From: Azospirillum brasilense
Lineage (GTDB): Bacteria; Pseudomonadota; Alphaproteobacteria; Azospirillales; Azospirillaceae
Assembly (NCBI RefSeq): GCF_007827815.1
Contig: NZ_VITH01000005.1
Coordinates: forward strand, 398,536-462,535
Direction of reading: 5' to 3'
Length of the DNA stretch: 64,000 nt
Shown: in pieces, positions 7,958-16,732 of the stretch
How the letters are laid out: each line of letters opens with the position of its first letter
How positions within the stretch are numbered: the first letter of the stretch is position 1
Made by a program: the position numbers and the translations under genes
Notes under the pieces: model-generated
Seen by the model: only the letters and a program-made list of their open reading frames with translations
Told to the model about the DNA's origin: nothing
Databases searched by the model: none

Positions 7958-9637
7958 TCACCACAGCAGCAGCACCAGAAGCTGCGGCGCCAGGATGCGC
8001 AGGCACATGGCCAGCGGGTAGACGGTGGCGTAGGCCAGCGCCGGCGCCTCCGACGCGACCACCGCGTTGGCGTAGGCGAGGCCCGGCGGGTTGGTCTGCG
8101 CCCCGGCCAGCACGCCGCAGATGCTGAGGAAGTTCAGCTTCATCACGCCGCGCGCCAGCAGCCCGGTCAGCAGCAGCGGGACCAGCGTGACCAGGACGCC
8201 CCAGGCCATCCAGGGCAGCCCGGCGCCGCTCGCCATCGTCTCGACGAAGCGGTCGCCCGAGGCGATGCCGAGCACGGCGAGGAACAGGACGATGCCGATC
8301 TCGCGCAAGGCGAGGTTGGCGGCGGGCGGCATGAACCAGACCAGCGGCCCGATGTGGCCGATGCGCGCCAGCACGATGGCGACGATCAGCGGCCCGCCGG
8401 CCATGCCCAGCCGCAAGGGCGCCGGCATGCCCGGCAGGAACAGCGGGATGGCGCCGAGCAGCGCCCCCAGCGTGATGCCGACGAAGACCGGGATCATCTC
8501 CACCGTCTGCAGCCGCCGTTCGGAGTTGCCGATGATGCAGGCGGCCGCCTTGAGGTCGTCGGGCTTGCCGATCACCGTCAGGATGTCGCCGAACTGCAGC
8601 TTCAGCGCGGCGTTGGGCACCAGCTCCACGCCGGCGCGGTTGACGCGGCTGACCACCACGTCGCAGGCCCCCTTCAGGTTCAGCGCGGCGATGGACTTGC
8701 CCAGCACCGGGTTGGCGGTGACGACGATGCGCTCCCACCGCAGGTCGCTGCCCTTGGTGGTCAGCCGGACGTCGGCCTCCCGCCCCATCAGCAGGCGGAC
8801 CTGCTCCAGCCGCGGGCGCGGGCCGACCACGTGCAGCACGTCGCCCTCCTCCAGCCGCGTGTCCTCGCCGGGCACGCGGAGCTGGCCGCCGCGCAGCAGC
8901 CGCGACGCGCAGACCCCCAGGCTCGCCAGCATGGTCAGGTCGCCCAGCCGCACCCCGCGCAGGGCCGGGTTGGTGACGGCGATGTCCATGGTGTCGAGCG
9001 CCGCCACCTCGGCGCGCCGGGCGGCCTCGAAGGCCCTGGCCTCCTCCTGCGGGTCGATGCGGAAGACGATCCGCACCACCGCCATGGCCAGCAGGTTGCC
9101 GGCGATGCCGAAGGGGTAGGTGACGGCGAAGGCCAGCCCCGGCAGGGCCATCACCGCGGCGTCGGCCCCGACCTCCTTCAGCACCTGCTGCGAGGCGGCC
9201 AGCGCCGGGGCGTTGGTCACCCCGCCCGCGAAGACGCCGAGGCCGGAGCCCAGCGGCACGAGGTCGAACAGCACCAGGATCGCGGTCAGCAGGATGCTCG
9301 ACCCGACCATCAGCAGCGCCAGCCCGTTCAGCGCCAGCCCGGACTTCTTCAGCGCGGCGAAGAAGCCGGGGCCGACCTGGATGCCGATGGTGTAGACGAA
9401 CAGGATCAGGCCGAAATCGCGGATGAACTCCATCATCTCGGCGTTCAGCGTCACCCCGGCCTGCTTGGCGAAATGGCCGACCGCGATGCCCGCGAACAGC
9501 ACGCCGCCGATGCCCAGCCCCACGTCGCGCAGCCGTATGTGGCCGAGCGCCAGCCCGAGGGCCGAGGTGATGCCCAGCATGAACACCACGCGCGCGATCG
9601 GCGGCATGGCCAGGAAGAGGTCGATGAGCGCGTGCAT
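7958..9637 (-). CDS. AspT/YidE-type transporter with two RCK_C domains (copy 1)
   Basis: A 559-aa membrane protein of the aspartate:alanine exchanger superfamily (AspT/YidE/YbjL group). Two blocks of hydrophobic helices flank a central soluble part with two TrkA-C/RCK_C-type domains at about residues 205-375 (for example LEEGDVLHVVGP and LQFGDILTVIGKP). The frame stays open to 9928, but the membrane protein clearly starts at MHALIDLFLAMPPIARVV. It is a tandem paralog of the next gene, and their C-termini are nearly identical (ALAYATVYP... LRILAPQL...). Substrates of this bacterial group are mostly unknown; dicarboxylate/amino acid exchange is known for AspT. Confidence 0.88.
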   Translation of the reverse strand: MHALIDLFLAMPPIARVVFMLGITSALGLALGHIRLRDVGLGIGGVLFAGIAVGHFAKQAGVTLNAEMMEFIRDFGLILFVYTIGIQVGPGFFAALKKSGLALNGLALLMVGSSILLTAILVLFDLVPLGSGLGVFAGGVTNAPALAASQQVLKEVGADAAVMALPGLAFAVTYPFGIAGNLLAMAVVRIVFRIDPQEEARAFEAARRAEVAALDTMDIAVTNPALRGVRLGDLTMLASLGVCASRLLRGGQLRVPGEDTRLEEGDVLHVVGPRPRLEQVRLLMGREADVRLTTKGSDLRWERIVVTANPVLGKSIAALNLKGACDVVVSRVNRAGVELVPNAALKLQFGDILTVIGKPDDLKAAACIIGNSERRLQTVEMIPVFVGITLGALLGAIPLFLPGMPAPLRLGMAGGPLIVAIVLARIGHIGPLVWFMPPAANLALREIGIVLFLAVLGIASGDRFVETMASGAGLPWMAWGVLVTLVPLLLTGLLARGVMKLNFLSICGVLAGAQTNPPGLAYANAVVASEAPALAYATVYPLAMCLRILAPQLLVLLLW

Positions 9638-9672
9638 GGCCGCGTCTCCCCACGCGAGGACAGACCGCCCTG

Positions 9673-11352
9673 CTACCAGAGGAATAGGACGATCAACTGC
9701 GGTGCAAGGATACGCAGAAACATAACCATAGGGTAAACAGTGGCATAGGCGAGGGCGGGAGCCTCCGATGCGCTCATTGCGTTTGCAAAGGCGAGCGCGG
9801 GCGGGTCCGTCATGCTGCCGGACAGTAAGCCGCAGATCGTCAGGTAATTCTGCCGGGCGAAGACCCGCGCGACGAAGCCGACGGTCAGCAGCGGGATCAG
9901 CGTCACCAGCACGCCGCAGCCGATCCACAGCAGCCCGTCGCCGTGCACCAGCGTCTCGACGAAGCGGTCGCCGGACATCAGCCCGACCACCGCCAGGAAC
10001 AGGACGATGCCGATCTCGCGCAGCGCCATGTTGGCGGCGGGCGGCATGAACCAGACCAGCGGCCCGATGTGGCCGATGCGCGCCAGCAGGATCGCCGCCA
10101 CCAGCGGCCCGCCGGCCAGCCCCAGCTTCAGCGGCGCCGGCATGCCCGGAATGTAGAAGGGGATGGAGCCGAGCAGCACGCCGAGCAGGATGCCGAGGAA
10201 GACCGGCACGAACTCCACCTGCTGGAGCCGCCGCGCCGAGTTGCCCATCAGCGCCGCCACCCGCTGGAGGTCCGACGGCTTGCCGATGGCGGTCAGGATG
10301 TCGCCGAACTGGAGGTGCAGCGCCGGGCTCGGCACCAGCTCCACGCCGGCGCGGTTGACCCGGCTGACCACCACGTCGTAGGCGTCGGCGAGGTCGAGCT
10401 GGCCGATGGCCTTGCCCAGCACATGCTCGTTGGTGACGACCAGCCGGTCCCAGCGCATGGCGGTGCCCTTGGTGGTCAGGGTGACCTCCGCCGCCTCGCC
10501 GAGCAGCCGCTTCGTCGCCTCCAGCTTGATCCGCGGCCCGACCAGATGCACGACGTCGCCGGCGCGCAGGCAGGTGTCGGGGTGCGGCACCTGGAGCCGC
10601 CCCTCGCGCAGCAGGCGGGAGATCATCACCCCCTGGTCGCCGAACAGCGCCATGTCGCGCAGCGGCAGCCCCATGGCCGACCGGTTGCGCACGGCGACGT
10701 CCAGCGTCTCCAGCGTTTCCACCTGGGCGCGGCGCTTGCGTTCGAAGGCCTCGGCCTCCGCCGCCGGGTCGATGCGGAAGACGACGCGGATCAGCCCCAT
10801 GGTGATGAGGATGCCGACGATGCCGAAGGGGTAGGCGACGGCGTAGCCGAGGCTCGGCGTGTTGATCTCCGCCGCCGAGGCCCCGACCTCGCGCAGCATC
10901 TCCTGCGCCGCACCCAGCGACGGCGTGTTGGTGACGGCGCCGGAGAAGATGCCCAGCACCGCCGGCAGCGGCACCCCGCCGATCTCGTGGATCGCCACCG
11001 CCACCAGCACCCCCAGCCCGACCAGCGCGGCGGCCAGCAGGTTCAGCGTCAGGCCCGATTTCTTCAGGGCGGCGAAGAAGCCGGGGCCGACCTGCACGCC
11101 GATGGTGTAGACGAACAGGATCAGCCCGAACTCCCGCATGAAATGCAGGACGTGATGGTCGAAGGTCAGGCCCAGCGCCTTGGCGACATGCCCGGCGGCG
11201 ATGCCGGCGAACAGCACCCCGCCGATGCCCAGCCCCACGCCGCGCAGCTTGATCTGTCCCAGCGCCAGCCCCGACGCCGCCACCACGCTGAGCATCAGCA
11301 TGATGCGGGCGATGTCGGGAAGGCCGTTGAACAGATCGATCAGCAGGGTCAT
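9673..11352 (-). CDS. AspT/YidE-type transporter with two RCK_C domains (copy 2)
   Basis: Second tandem paralog, also 559 aa from ATG 11352 (MTLLIDLFNGLPDIARIMLM); an upstream in-frame extension to 11427 looks non-coding. The architecture matches copy 1: N-terminal helices, two RCK_C domains (CLRAGDVVHLVGP; LQFGDILTAIGKP), C-terminal helices. Equal length and retention of both copies suggest that they either act as a pair or have diverged in substrate. The intergenic gap to copy 1 is only 35 bp, consistent with one transcript. The start faces the divergent ccmAB operon across about 410 bp. Confidence 0.88.
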   Translation of the reverse strand: MTLLIDLFNGLPDIARIMLMLSVVAASGLALGQIKLRGVGLGIGGVLFAGIAAGHVAKALGLTFDHHVLHFMREFGLILFVYTIGVQVGPGFFAALKKSGLTLNLLAAALVGLGVLVAVAIHEIGGVPLPAVLGIFSGAVTNTPSLGAAQEMLREVGASAAEINTPSLGYAVAYPFGIVGILITMGLIRVVFRIDPAAEAEAFERKRRAQVETLETLDVAVRNRSAMGLPLRDMALFGDQGVMISRLLREGRLQVPHPDTCLRAGDVVHLVGPRIKLEATKRLLGEAAEVTLTTKGTAMRWDRLVVTNEHVLGKAIGQLDLADAYDVVVSRVNRAGVELVPSPALHLQFGDILTAIGKPSDLQRVAALMGNSARRLQQVEFVPVFLGILLGVLLGSIPFYIPGMPAPLKLGLAGGPLVAAILLARIGHIGPLVWFMPPAANMALREIGIVLFLAVVGLMSGDRFVETLVHGDGLLWIGCGVLVTLIPLLTVGFVARVFARQNYLTICGLLSGSMTDPPALAFANAMSASEAPALAYATVYPMVMFLRILAPQLIVLFLW

Positions 11353-11611
11353 GGCGGGCACCCGGTCCGGTTGAGCATTGAGGGGGCGAAGGCGCCTATG
11401 AATGCCCGCTCCGTTCCGTCCGGGCAATGCCCTGGAATGGAAAGGGACATTCCACGGATCAAAATTTCGCCACTTTCTGGCCCTAAACCGGAGGAAGCCT
11501 TACGGCATGAAGTGGCTGGCCGGACCCGTGAACCCCTGCGGCCCGGCCCCTAAGCGACGATCAGGGCTCCGGTTTTTCCGGCGCTCCCAGCCAGGCCCCG
11601 GCTGGATCGGC

Positions 11612-11650
11612 GGCCATCGCAAGAACCCCCTTGCGATGGCCGTTTCTTTT
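11612..11650 (+). terminator. Rho-independent terminator in the region upstream of ccmA
   Basis: A perfect 12-bp stem (GGCCATCGCAAG at 11612-11623, CTTGCGATGGCC at 11630-11641) with a 6-nt loop is followed directly by GTTTCTTTTT on the plus strand. This is a textbook intrinsic terminator for rightward transcription. No rightward gene precedes it: the flanking gene on the left reads away. It must therefore end either a short untranslated RNA or act as an attenuator in the ccmAB leader. Confidence 0.75.
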
Positions 11651-11700
11651 TGGGCCGTTTCCGTTTGGCCCGACCTTTTGTGAGGCCGTTTCTTTTTGGC
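11639..11700. repeat. Direct repeat GGCCGTTTCTTTTTGG (two exact copies plus a diverged one)
   Basis: The string GGCCGTTTCTTTTTGG occurs at about 11638-11653 and 11684-11699, with a diverged copy (GGCCGTTTCCGTTTGG) between them. The first copy forms the tail of the terminator above. The repeats lie 60-120 bp upstream of the ccmA start and may be regulator sites or slippage products; no known operator is recognised. Confidence 0.5.
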
Positions 11701-11762
11701 ACCCGGACGGGCTGTGCTATAGCTCCCCCCGCTTCGTCCACCGCAAGAGCCCGCCCGCCGCC

Positions 11763-12452
11763 ATGCCCGTTTTCGCCGGTTCCGCGCTGACCTGCCTCCG
11801 TGGCGACCGGCTGGTCTTCACCGGGCTGGACTTCCGGATCGCGCCGGGCGAGGCGCTGTTCCTGCTCGGCCCCAACGGCAGCGGCAAGTCCAGCCTGCTG
11901 CGCGTGATGGCCGGGCTGCTCAAGCCGATCCGCGGCCAGCTGTCCTGGGACGGCGTGCCGGTGACCGACGACCCCGACGCCCACCGCGGCCGCATTCATT
12001 ACGTCGGCCATCTCGACGCGGTGAAGCCGGTGCTGAGCGCGGTGGAAAACCTGTCCTTCTGGGCCACGCTGGGCGGCGCCGCCGACCCGCGGGGCAACGC
12101 GCTGAAGGCGCTGGAGCGGCTGGGCGTGCCGCACATCGCCAACGTGCCGGGGCGCTACCTGTCGGCGGGGCAGAAGCGGCGCCTGAACCTCGCCCGCATC
12201 ATGGCCGCCCCCGCCGCCCTGTGGCTGCTCGACGAGCCGACCGTGGCGCTCGACCGCGCGGCCATCGCCCTGTTCGAAGGGATCATCGCGGAGCACCGGG
12301 CCGGCGGCGGCATGGTCGCCGTCTCCACCCATGTGGACATCGCCATGCCCGGCGCCGGCGAATTGCACCTCGACGAGTTCACCCCCGTCCCCCACGACGA
12401 GGACGACGGGGGCGAGGGCGACGACGTTTTGGAAGAGGAGGACGCGGTATGA
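11763..12452 (+). CDS. ccmA: Heme exporter ATP-binding protein CcmA
   Basis: ATPase of the CcmABCDE complex that drives release of heme-loaded CcmE. The 229 aa carry Walker A (GPNGSGKSS, about residues 38-46), a signature variant (LSAGQKRR) and Walker B (LWLLDEP). The last ~20 residues are very acidic (DEDDGGEGDD), longer than usual for CcmA. The start is ATG 11763 (MPVFAGSALTCLRGDRLVF), where homology begins; the upstream in-frame stretch is leader sequence containing the terminator. The stop overlaps the ccmB start (ATGA). It is separated from ccmCDEF by 8.6 kb and faces away from it. Confidence 0.95.
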   Translation: MPVFAGSALTCLRGDRLVFTGLDFRIAPGEALFLLGPNGSGKSSLLRVMAGLLKPIRGQLSWDGVPVTDDPDAHRGRIHYVGHLDAVKPVLSAVENLSFWATLGGAADPRGNALKALERLGVPHIANVPGRYLSAGQKRRLNLARIMAAPAALWLLDEPTVALDRAAIALFEGIIAEHRAGGGMVAVSTHVDIAMPGAGELHLDEFTPVPHDEDDGGEGDDVLEEEDAV

Positions 12453-13114
12453 CCCGCTTCCTGCGCCTGATCGGGCGCGACCTGCGGCTGGCGCTGCGCC
12501 AGGGGTCGGACGCCAGCATCGCCGTGATGTTCTTCGTGCTGTGCGTCGTGCTGTTCCCCTTCGGCGTCGGGCCGGAGCCGAACATCCTCGCCCGCATCGC
12601 CGCCGGGGTGATCTGGGTGGCGGCCCTGCTCGCCTCGCTGCTGTCGCTGGAGCGGCTGTTCCAGAACGACTACGAGGACGGCTCGCTGGAGCTGCTGTCG
12701 CTGTCCACCCTGCCGATGGAGGCGGTGGTGCTGGCCAAGACGCTGGCCCACTGGCTGGTGACCGGCCTGCCGCTGATCGCCGCTGCCCCGCTGCTGGCCC
12801 TGCTGCTGAACATGGACGCGGAGGGATTCGGGGTTCTGGTGCTGACCCTGCTGGTCGGCACGCCGATCCTCAGCCTGATCGGCAGCATCGGGGCGGCCCT
12901 GACGCTGGGCGCCCGGCGCGGCGGCGTTCTGCTGTCGCTGCTGATCCTGCCGCTCTACATCCCCGTGCTGATCTTCGGCGCCGGGGCCATCGACGCCGCG
13001 CTGAACGGCCTGACCCCGCGCCCGCACCTGCTGCTTCTGGGCGGCCTTCTGGCCGGCGCCCTGCCGCTGGCCCCCTGGGCCGGCGCCGCCGCGCTGCGCC
13101 AGGCGGTGGAGTAG
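12449..13114 (+). CDS. ccmB: Heme exporter membrane protein CcmB
   Basis: Six-span membrane partner of CcmA, 221 aa, starting MTRFLRLIGRDLRLALRQG. It contains the conserved ERLFQNDYEDGSLELL segment typical of CcmB and alternating hydrophobic helices through to the C-terminus. The length matches the family. Its ATG overlaps the ccmA stop by 4 bases. It ends 30 bp from the convergent diguanylate-signalling gene. Confidence 0.95.
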   Translation: MTRFLRLIGRDLRLALRQGSDASIAVMFFVLCVVLFPFGVGPEPNILARIAAGVIWVAALLASLLSLERLFQNDYEDGSLELLSLSTLPMEAVVLAKTLAHWLVTGLPLIAAAPLLALLLNMDAEGFGVLVLTLLVGTPILSLIGSIGAALTLGARRGGVLLSLLILPLYIPVLIFGAGAIDAALNGLTPRPHLLLLGGLLAGALPLAPWAGAAALRQAVE

Positions 13115-13143
13115 GGCCGGCCTTCCTTCCCCCCTCGCCGAAT

Positions 13144-14967
13144 TCAGGCGGGGAGGCGGACGGTGCAGAGCTTGTCCGGGCTTTCCTTGGCGATGGCCTT
13201 GTGGCCCGCGATGGCGGTGTTGATCGCGTCGGGGGTCAGGCGGTGCGGGCCGGGCGCCAGCACCACGGCGACGCCGCTGGCCGACAGCAGCGGGAAGCGC
13301 CGCACCGCCCCGTAGCGGTCCTTGCCCTCGAAGCAGCCGGCCTCCCGCGCCTCCGCGTCGTAGAGGCTCTCCGCGTCGGAGCGGAACTGCGCGACGAGGT
13401 CCGCCACGCGGGCCAGCGCCTCCCCGTCCGCGGCGCCGCTGAGGGCGACGAAGAAGTCGTCGCCGCCGATGTGGCCGGCGAAGCCGCCGTTGCCCGACGC
13501 CCAGGCCTTCAGCCGTTCGCTGAACATCAGGATGGCGCGGTCGCCCTGGCGGAAACCGAAACGGTCGTTGAAGGGCTTGAAGTTGTCGAAGTCGAGATAG
13601 GTCAGGACATGGCCGCGGTCCTGCTCCTGCAGGGCGCGCTCAATGTGGCGCACGATGGCGGCGTTTCCGGGCAGGCGGGTCAGCGGGTTCTGGTCGGCGG
13701 CCATGGCGAGGTTGCGCTCGTGCACCAGCCGGATCAGCGCGCCGCTGGACAGGAAGCCGGCATACTCGCCGCCTTCGATGATGATGATGCCATCGCTGGC
13801 CTCCTCCGCCGAGAAGGCCTCGATCACCTGGTCGAGCGGCGTGGAGATGTCGCAGACCGGGCTTTTCACCACCAGATCCAGCAGCGTGTCGCCCAGCCCC
13901 TTGTTGCGCAGCAGCTCGCTGCCGAAGCGGGAATAGACGAAACGCTTCAGGTCGCGTTCGCGGATCAGCCCCAGCGGGCGCTGCTGGCGGTCGACGATGG
14001 GGGCGATGGACGGGCTGTTGTCGCCGCGGAAATACTCCAGAAGCTCGGTCTTGGGGGAGGTGACGGCCAGCGGCGGCTGCCGCTCGATCACCTCGGACAG
14101 GCGCAGGCGGGCCTCGTTCGGCTTGCGGCGGTCCTGGCGGTTCAGCTCCTCGACGATGCCGTAGAGCTCGGGCACGGCGGTCAGCTCCAGGCTCGGCCGG
14201 GCGATCAGATAGCCCTGGGCGAAGTCGCAGCCGAGATCGCGGCAGGTGTAGAATTCCTTCTCCGTCTCCACCCCCTCGGCGATGATGAGGATGCCGAGCG
14301 CGTGGGCGTAACCGACCAGCGCGTGGGCGATGGCCCGTTTGCGCGTGTCCTGGTCGATGCCGTCGATGAAGTAGCGGTCGATCTTCAGATAGTCGGGCTT
14401 GGATTCGTAGAGCAGCCGCAGCCCGGCGAAGCCGACGCCGAAATCGTCCAGCGCCACCCCGATGCCCGACTGCCGGTAGCGGTCGATGGCCTGTTCGATG
14501 CTGTGGTCGGGGCGCAGCTCGCGGCGTTCCGAAATCTCCAGGCTGACGGTCAGGCGCGGGTCGGCCGCGCCGCCGTCCAACGCAAAGGGGGGCAGCCAGG
14601 GCGAGCCGGCGACCCCGACCACCCGCGCGTCGATGTTCAGGAACAGCTTGGCGCCCGGCCAGTTGTCCAGCTTGCGGAAGGCGGCGGCCGCCTTGGTGTG
14701 CAGAGCGCATTCGACCTCGGCCAGCAGGCCCTGCATGCAGGCGGCGTCCAGCAGGTCGTTGGGGGTGGCGAAAGGGCTGCGCTCCAGGCCGCGCAGCAGC
14801 GCCTCCATCCCGTGGCAGCGCCCGGTGCGCATCTGCACGATGGGCTGGAAGGCGACCGACAGGCCGGCCAGCAATTCGGTCCACTGCGCCGGCAAGGGGG
14901 CCTTGCGGGCGCTCCCCATCGGGGCGCCGCGGCGATCGTCCCACTCTTCTGCTGACACCGAGGCCAT
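13144..14967 (-). CDS. EAL-CBS-GGDEF signalling protein (c-di-GMP phosphodiesterase, probable)
   Basis: A 607-aa cytoplasmic protein without membrane segments. The EAL domain (about 30-265) has E55 (EALLRG), N111, E144, DDFG at 174-177, K195, E231 (EGVET) and Q251. All expected catalytic residues are present, so phosphodiesterase activity is likely. A CBS pair follows (about 300-420; LGLIRERDL, GIIIIEGGEYAGFLS). The C-terminal GGDEF domain reads GGDDF at 501-505, an uncommon but conservative variant whose cyclase activity is uncertain. The start is ATG 14967 (MASVSAEEWDDRRG); a much longer open frame upstream is antisense shadow. Same order of domains occurs in alphaproteobacterial light- or nucleotide-sensing phosphodiesterases. 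Confidence 0.92.
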   Translation of the reverse strand: MASVSAEEWDDRRGAPMGSARKAPLPAQWTELLAGLSVAFQPIVQMRTGRCHGMEALLRGLERSPFATPNDLLDAACMQGLLAEVECALHTKAAAAFRKLDNWPGAKLFLNIDARVVGVAGSPWLPPFALDGGAADPRLTVSLEISERRELRPDHSIEQAIDRYRQSGIGVALDDFGVGFAGLRLLYESKPDYLKIDRYFIDGIDQDTRKRAIAHALVGYAHALGILIIAEGVETEKEFYTCRDLGCDFAQGYLIARPSLELTAVPELYGIVEELNRQDRRKPNEARLRLSEVIERQPPLAVTSPKTELLEYFRGDNSPSIAPIVDRQQRPLGLIRERDLKRFVYSRFGSELLRNKGLGDTLLDLVVKSPVCDISTPLDQVIEAFSAEEASDGIIIIEGGEYAGFLSSGALIRLVHERNLAMAADQNPLTRLPGNAAIVRHIERALQEQDRGHVLTYLDFDNFKPFNDRFGFRQGDRAILMFSERLKAWASGNGGFAGHIGGDDFFVALSGAADGEALARVADLVAQFRSDAESLYDAEAREAGCFEGKDRYGAVRRFPLLSASGVAVVLAPGPHRLTPDAINTAIAGHKAIAKESPDKLCTVRLPA

Positions 14968-15162
14968 GGCTTCGTCCACCGCCGGCTGTCCATGTTCGTC
15001 ACGGGCTACCCCATCTTGTAGCGGATCATCTTTTCGATTTCGTGACAAAGGCCGGGCGTGCCGGCGGCGGGCGATCCAAAATGCCCTTCGCACCGCGGCC
15101 CCGCTTTGCGCTATAGGGGTGCGCTTCAACGCAGACGATGATGGATCGGGGGGCGGCGGGGC

Positions 15163-16725
15163 ATGAAGGTCGGCATCGACATGGGGGTGGCCATGACGGC
15201 TGGCGCGACGGGGGCGTCGGCGATGCTGGATCTCGAGGAGCTGCTGGCGACCCGCCTGCTGGTGCAGGGCAACTCCGGCTCCGGCAAGTCGCACCTGCTG
15301 CGCCGCCTGATCGAGCAGAGCGCGCGCTGGGTGCAGCAGGCGGTGATCGACCCCGAGGGCGACTTCGTGACCCTGGCCGAGCGCTTCGGCCACATCGTGG
15401 TGAACGCCGACGAGCACAGCGAGGCCGCCCTGCAGAGCGTTGCCGCCCGCGTGCGCCAGCACCGCGTCTCCGTCGTGCTGAACCTGGAGGGGCTGGACGC
15501 GGACATGCAGATGCGCCACGCCGCGGCCTTTCTGGGCGGGCTGTTCGACGCCGACCGCGATCACTGGTACCCCATGCTGGTGGTGGTGGACGAGGCGCAG
15601 CTCTTCGCCCCGTCGGCCGCCGGCGAGGTGTCGGACGAGGCGCGCAAGGTCTCGCTGGGCGCCATGACCAACCTGATGTGCCGCGGCCGCAAGCGCGGGC
15701 TGGCCGGGGTGATCGCGACGCAGCGCCTCGCCAAGCTCGCCAAGAACGTGGCGGCGGAGGCCTCCAACTTCCTGATGGGCCGCACCTTCCTCGACATCGA
15801 CATGGCCCGCGCCGCCGACCTGCTGGGCATGGAGCGCCGCACGGCGGAGATGTTCCGCGACCTGGAGCGCGGGCATTTCATCGCGCTCGGCCCGGCCATC
15901 TCGCGCCGCCCGCTGCCGCTGCGCATCGGCGCGGTGGAGACGCAGGGGCGGGCGGGCAGCCCGAAGCTGATGCCGCTGCCCGACACCCCGCTGGAGGACG
16001 CGCGGGAGCTGATCTTCAAGCCGGGCGAGCCGGAGCCGCCGCGTCTGCCGGTGCGCCGCCCCTCGACCAGCGCCAGCGCCGACCTGCTGGCCCAGCTTGC
16101 ACGCCCGCGCCCCTTGCCGGTGGAGCCGGAGGGCGAGGACGCGGCCCCCGCGCTGCCCATGGAGGAGCCGGAAACACCGGAGCAGGCGGCGGAGCGCAAA
16201 GCCGCCTACGAGGCGATCCTGCGCGCGGTGTTGGCCGATCCGGAGGCGCCCTACCGCTCCATCGCCGTGCTCTATCAGGACTTCCTGGTGCGCTGCCGGA
16301 CCCAGGGGGTGCGGGGCGAGCTCCTGGAACTGCCGGCCTTCCGGCGCAAGCTGGCGGCGGCCCGCGCCGGGGCGGGGGACGGCACCGAGGAGAATCCCGC
16401 CTGGGAAAAGGCAACCCAGGTGGCGGCCACCCTGCCGGAGGACATCCAGGTCGTCTTCCTGCTGCTGGCCCGCGCGGCGCTGGACCATCTGCCCTGCCCG
16501 TCGGACGCCGAGGTGGCGCGCGCCTGTGGCAGCCGGTCGCGCGGGCGGGCGCGGCGCCTGCTGACCTACATGGAGCAGCGCGGCTTCGTCGCCACGCGCA
16601 GCGGATTGGGCAACACGCGCAGCATCGCCCTGCCGGCGCTGGGCTGGGAGACGGCGCTGGGCGACCCGAACGCCGATGACGGATCAGAAGGGCCGGAGGA
16701 TGGCGGGTTGTTCGCCACCGCCTGA
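15163..16725 (+). CDS. HerA-like (DUF87) P-loop ATPase
   Basis: A 520-aa protein with an N-terminal HerA/FtsK-type ATPase domain: Walker A GNSGSGKS at about 36-43, Walker B MLVVVDEAQ with DE at 143-144, and an arginine-rich region (CRGRKRGLAGVIATQRL). After a proline-rich linker (about 300-360), the C-terminal ~150 residues resemble winged-helix DNA-binding sequence (LLTYMEQRGFVATRSG). HerA proteins are hexameric DNA translocases that usually pair with a NurA nuclease. No NurA is adjacent, so the role here is open. It is divergent from the EAL gene and is preceded by a G-rich ribosome site. Confidence 0.82.
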   Translation: MKVGIDMGVAMTAGATGASAMLDLEELLATRLLVQGNSGSGKSHLLRRLIEQSARWVQQAVIDPEGDFVTLAERFGHIVVNADEHSEAALQSVAARVRQHRVSVVLNLEGLDADMQMRHAAAFLGGLFDADRDHWYPMLVVVDEAQLFAPSAAGEVSDEARKVSLGAMTNLMCRGRKRGLAGVIATQRLAKLAKNVAAEASNFLMGRTFLDIDMARAADLLGMERRTAEMFRDLERGHFIALGPAISRRPLPLRIGAVETQGRAGSPKLMPLPDTPLEDARELIFKPGEPEPPRLPVRRPSTSASADLLAQLARPRPLPVEPEGEDAAPALPMEEPETPEQAAERKAAYEAILRAVLADPEAPYRSIAVLYQDFLVRCRTQGVRGELLELPAFRRKLAAARAGAGDGTEENPAWEKATQVAATLPEDIQVVFLLLARAALDHLPCPSDAEVARACGSRSRGRARRLLTYMEQRGFVATRSGLGNTRSIALPALGWETALGDPNADDGSEGPEDGGLFATA

Positions 16726-16732
16726 TTCCTCT

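Noticed and set aside
7349..9736. 795-codon plus-strand frame across the ATPase and AspT-type genes
   Set aside because: It crosses two recognised minus-strand genes and their gap; composition (Gln/His/Arg/Asp) is that of a shadow.
12331..14955. 874-codon plus-strand frame joining ccmAB and the EAL gene
   Set aside because: It overlaps ccmA and ccmB in the wrong frame and is antisense to the EAL-CBS-GGDEF protein.
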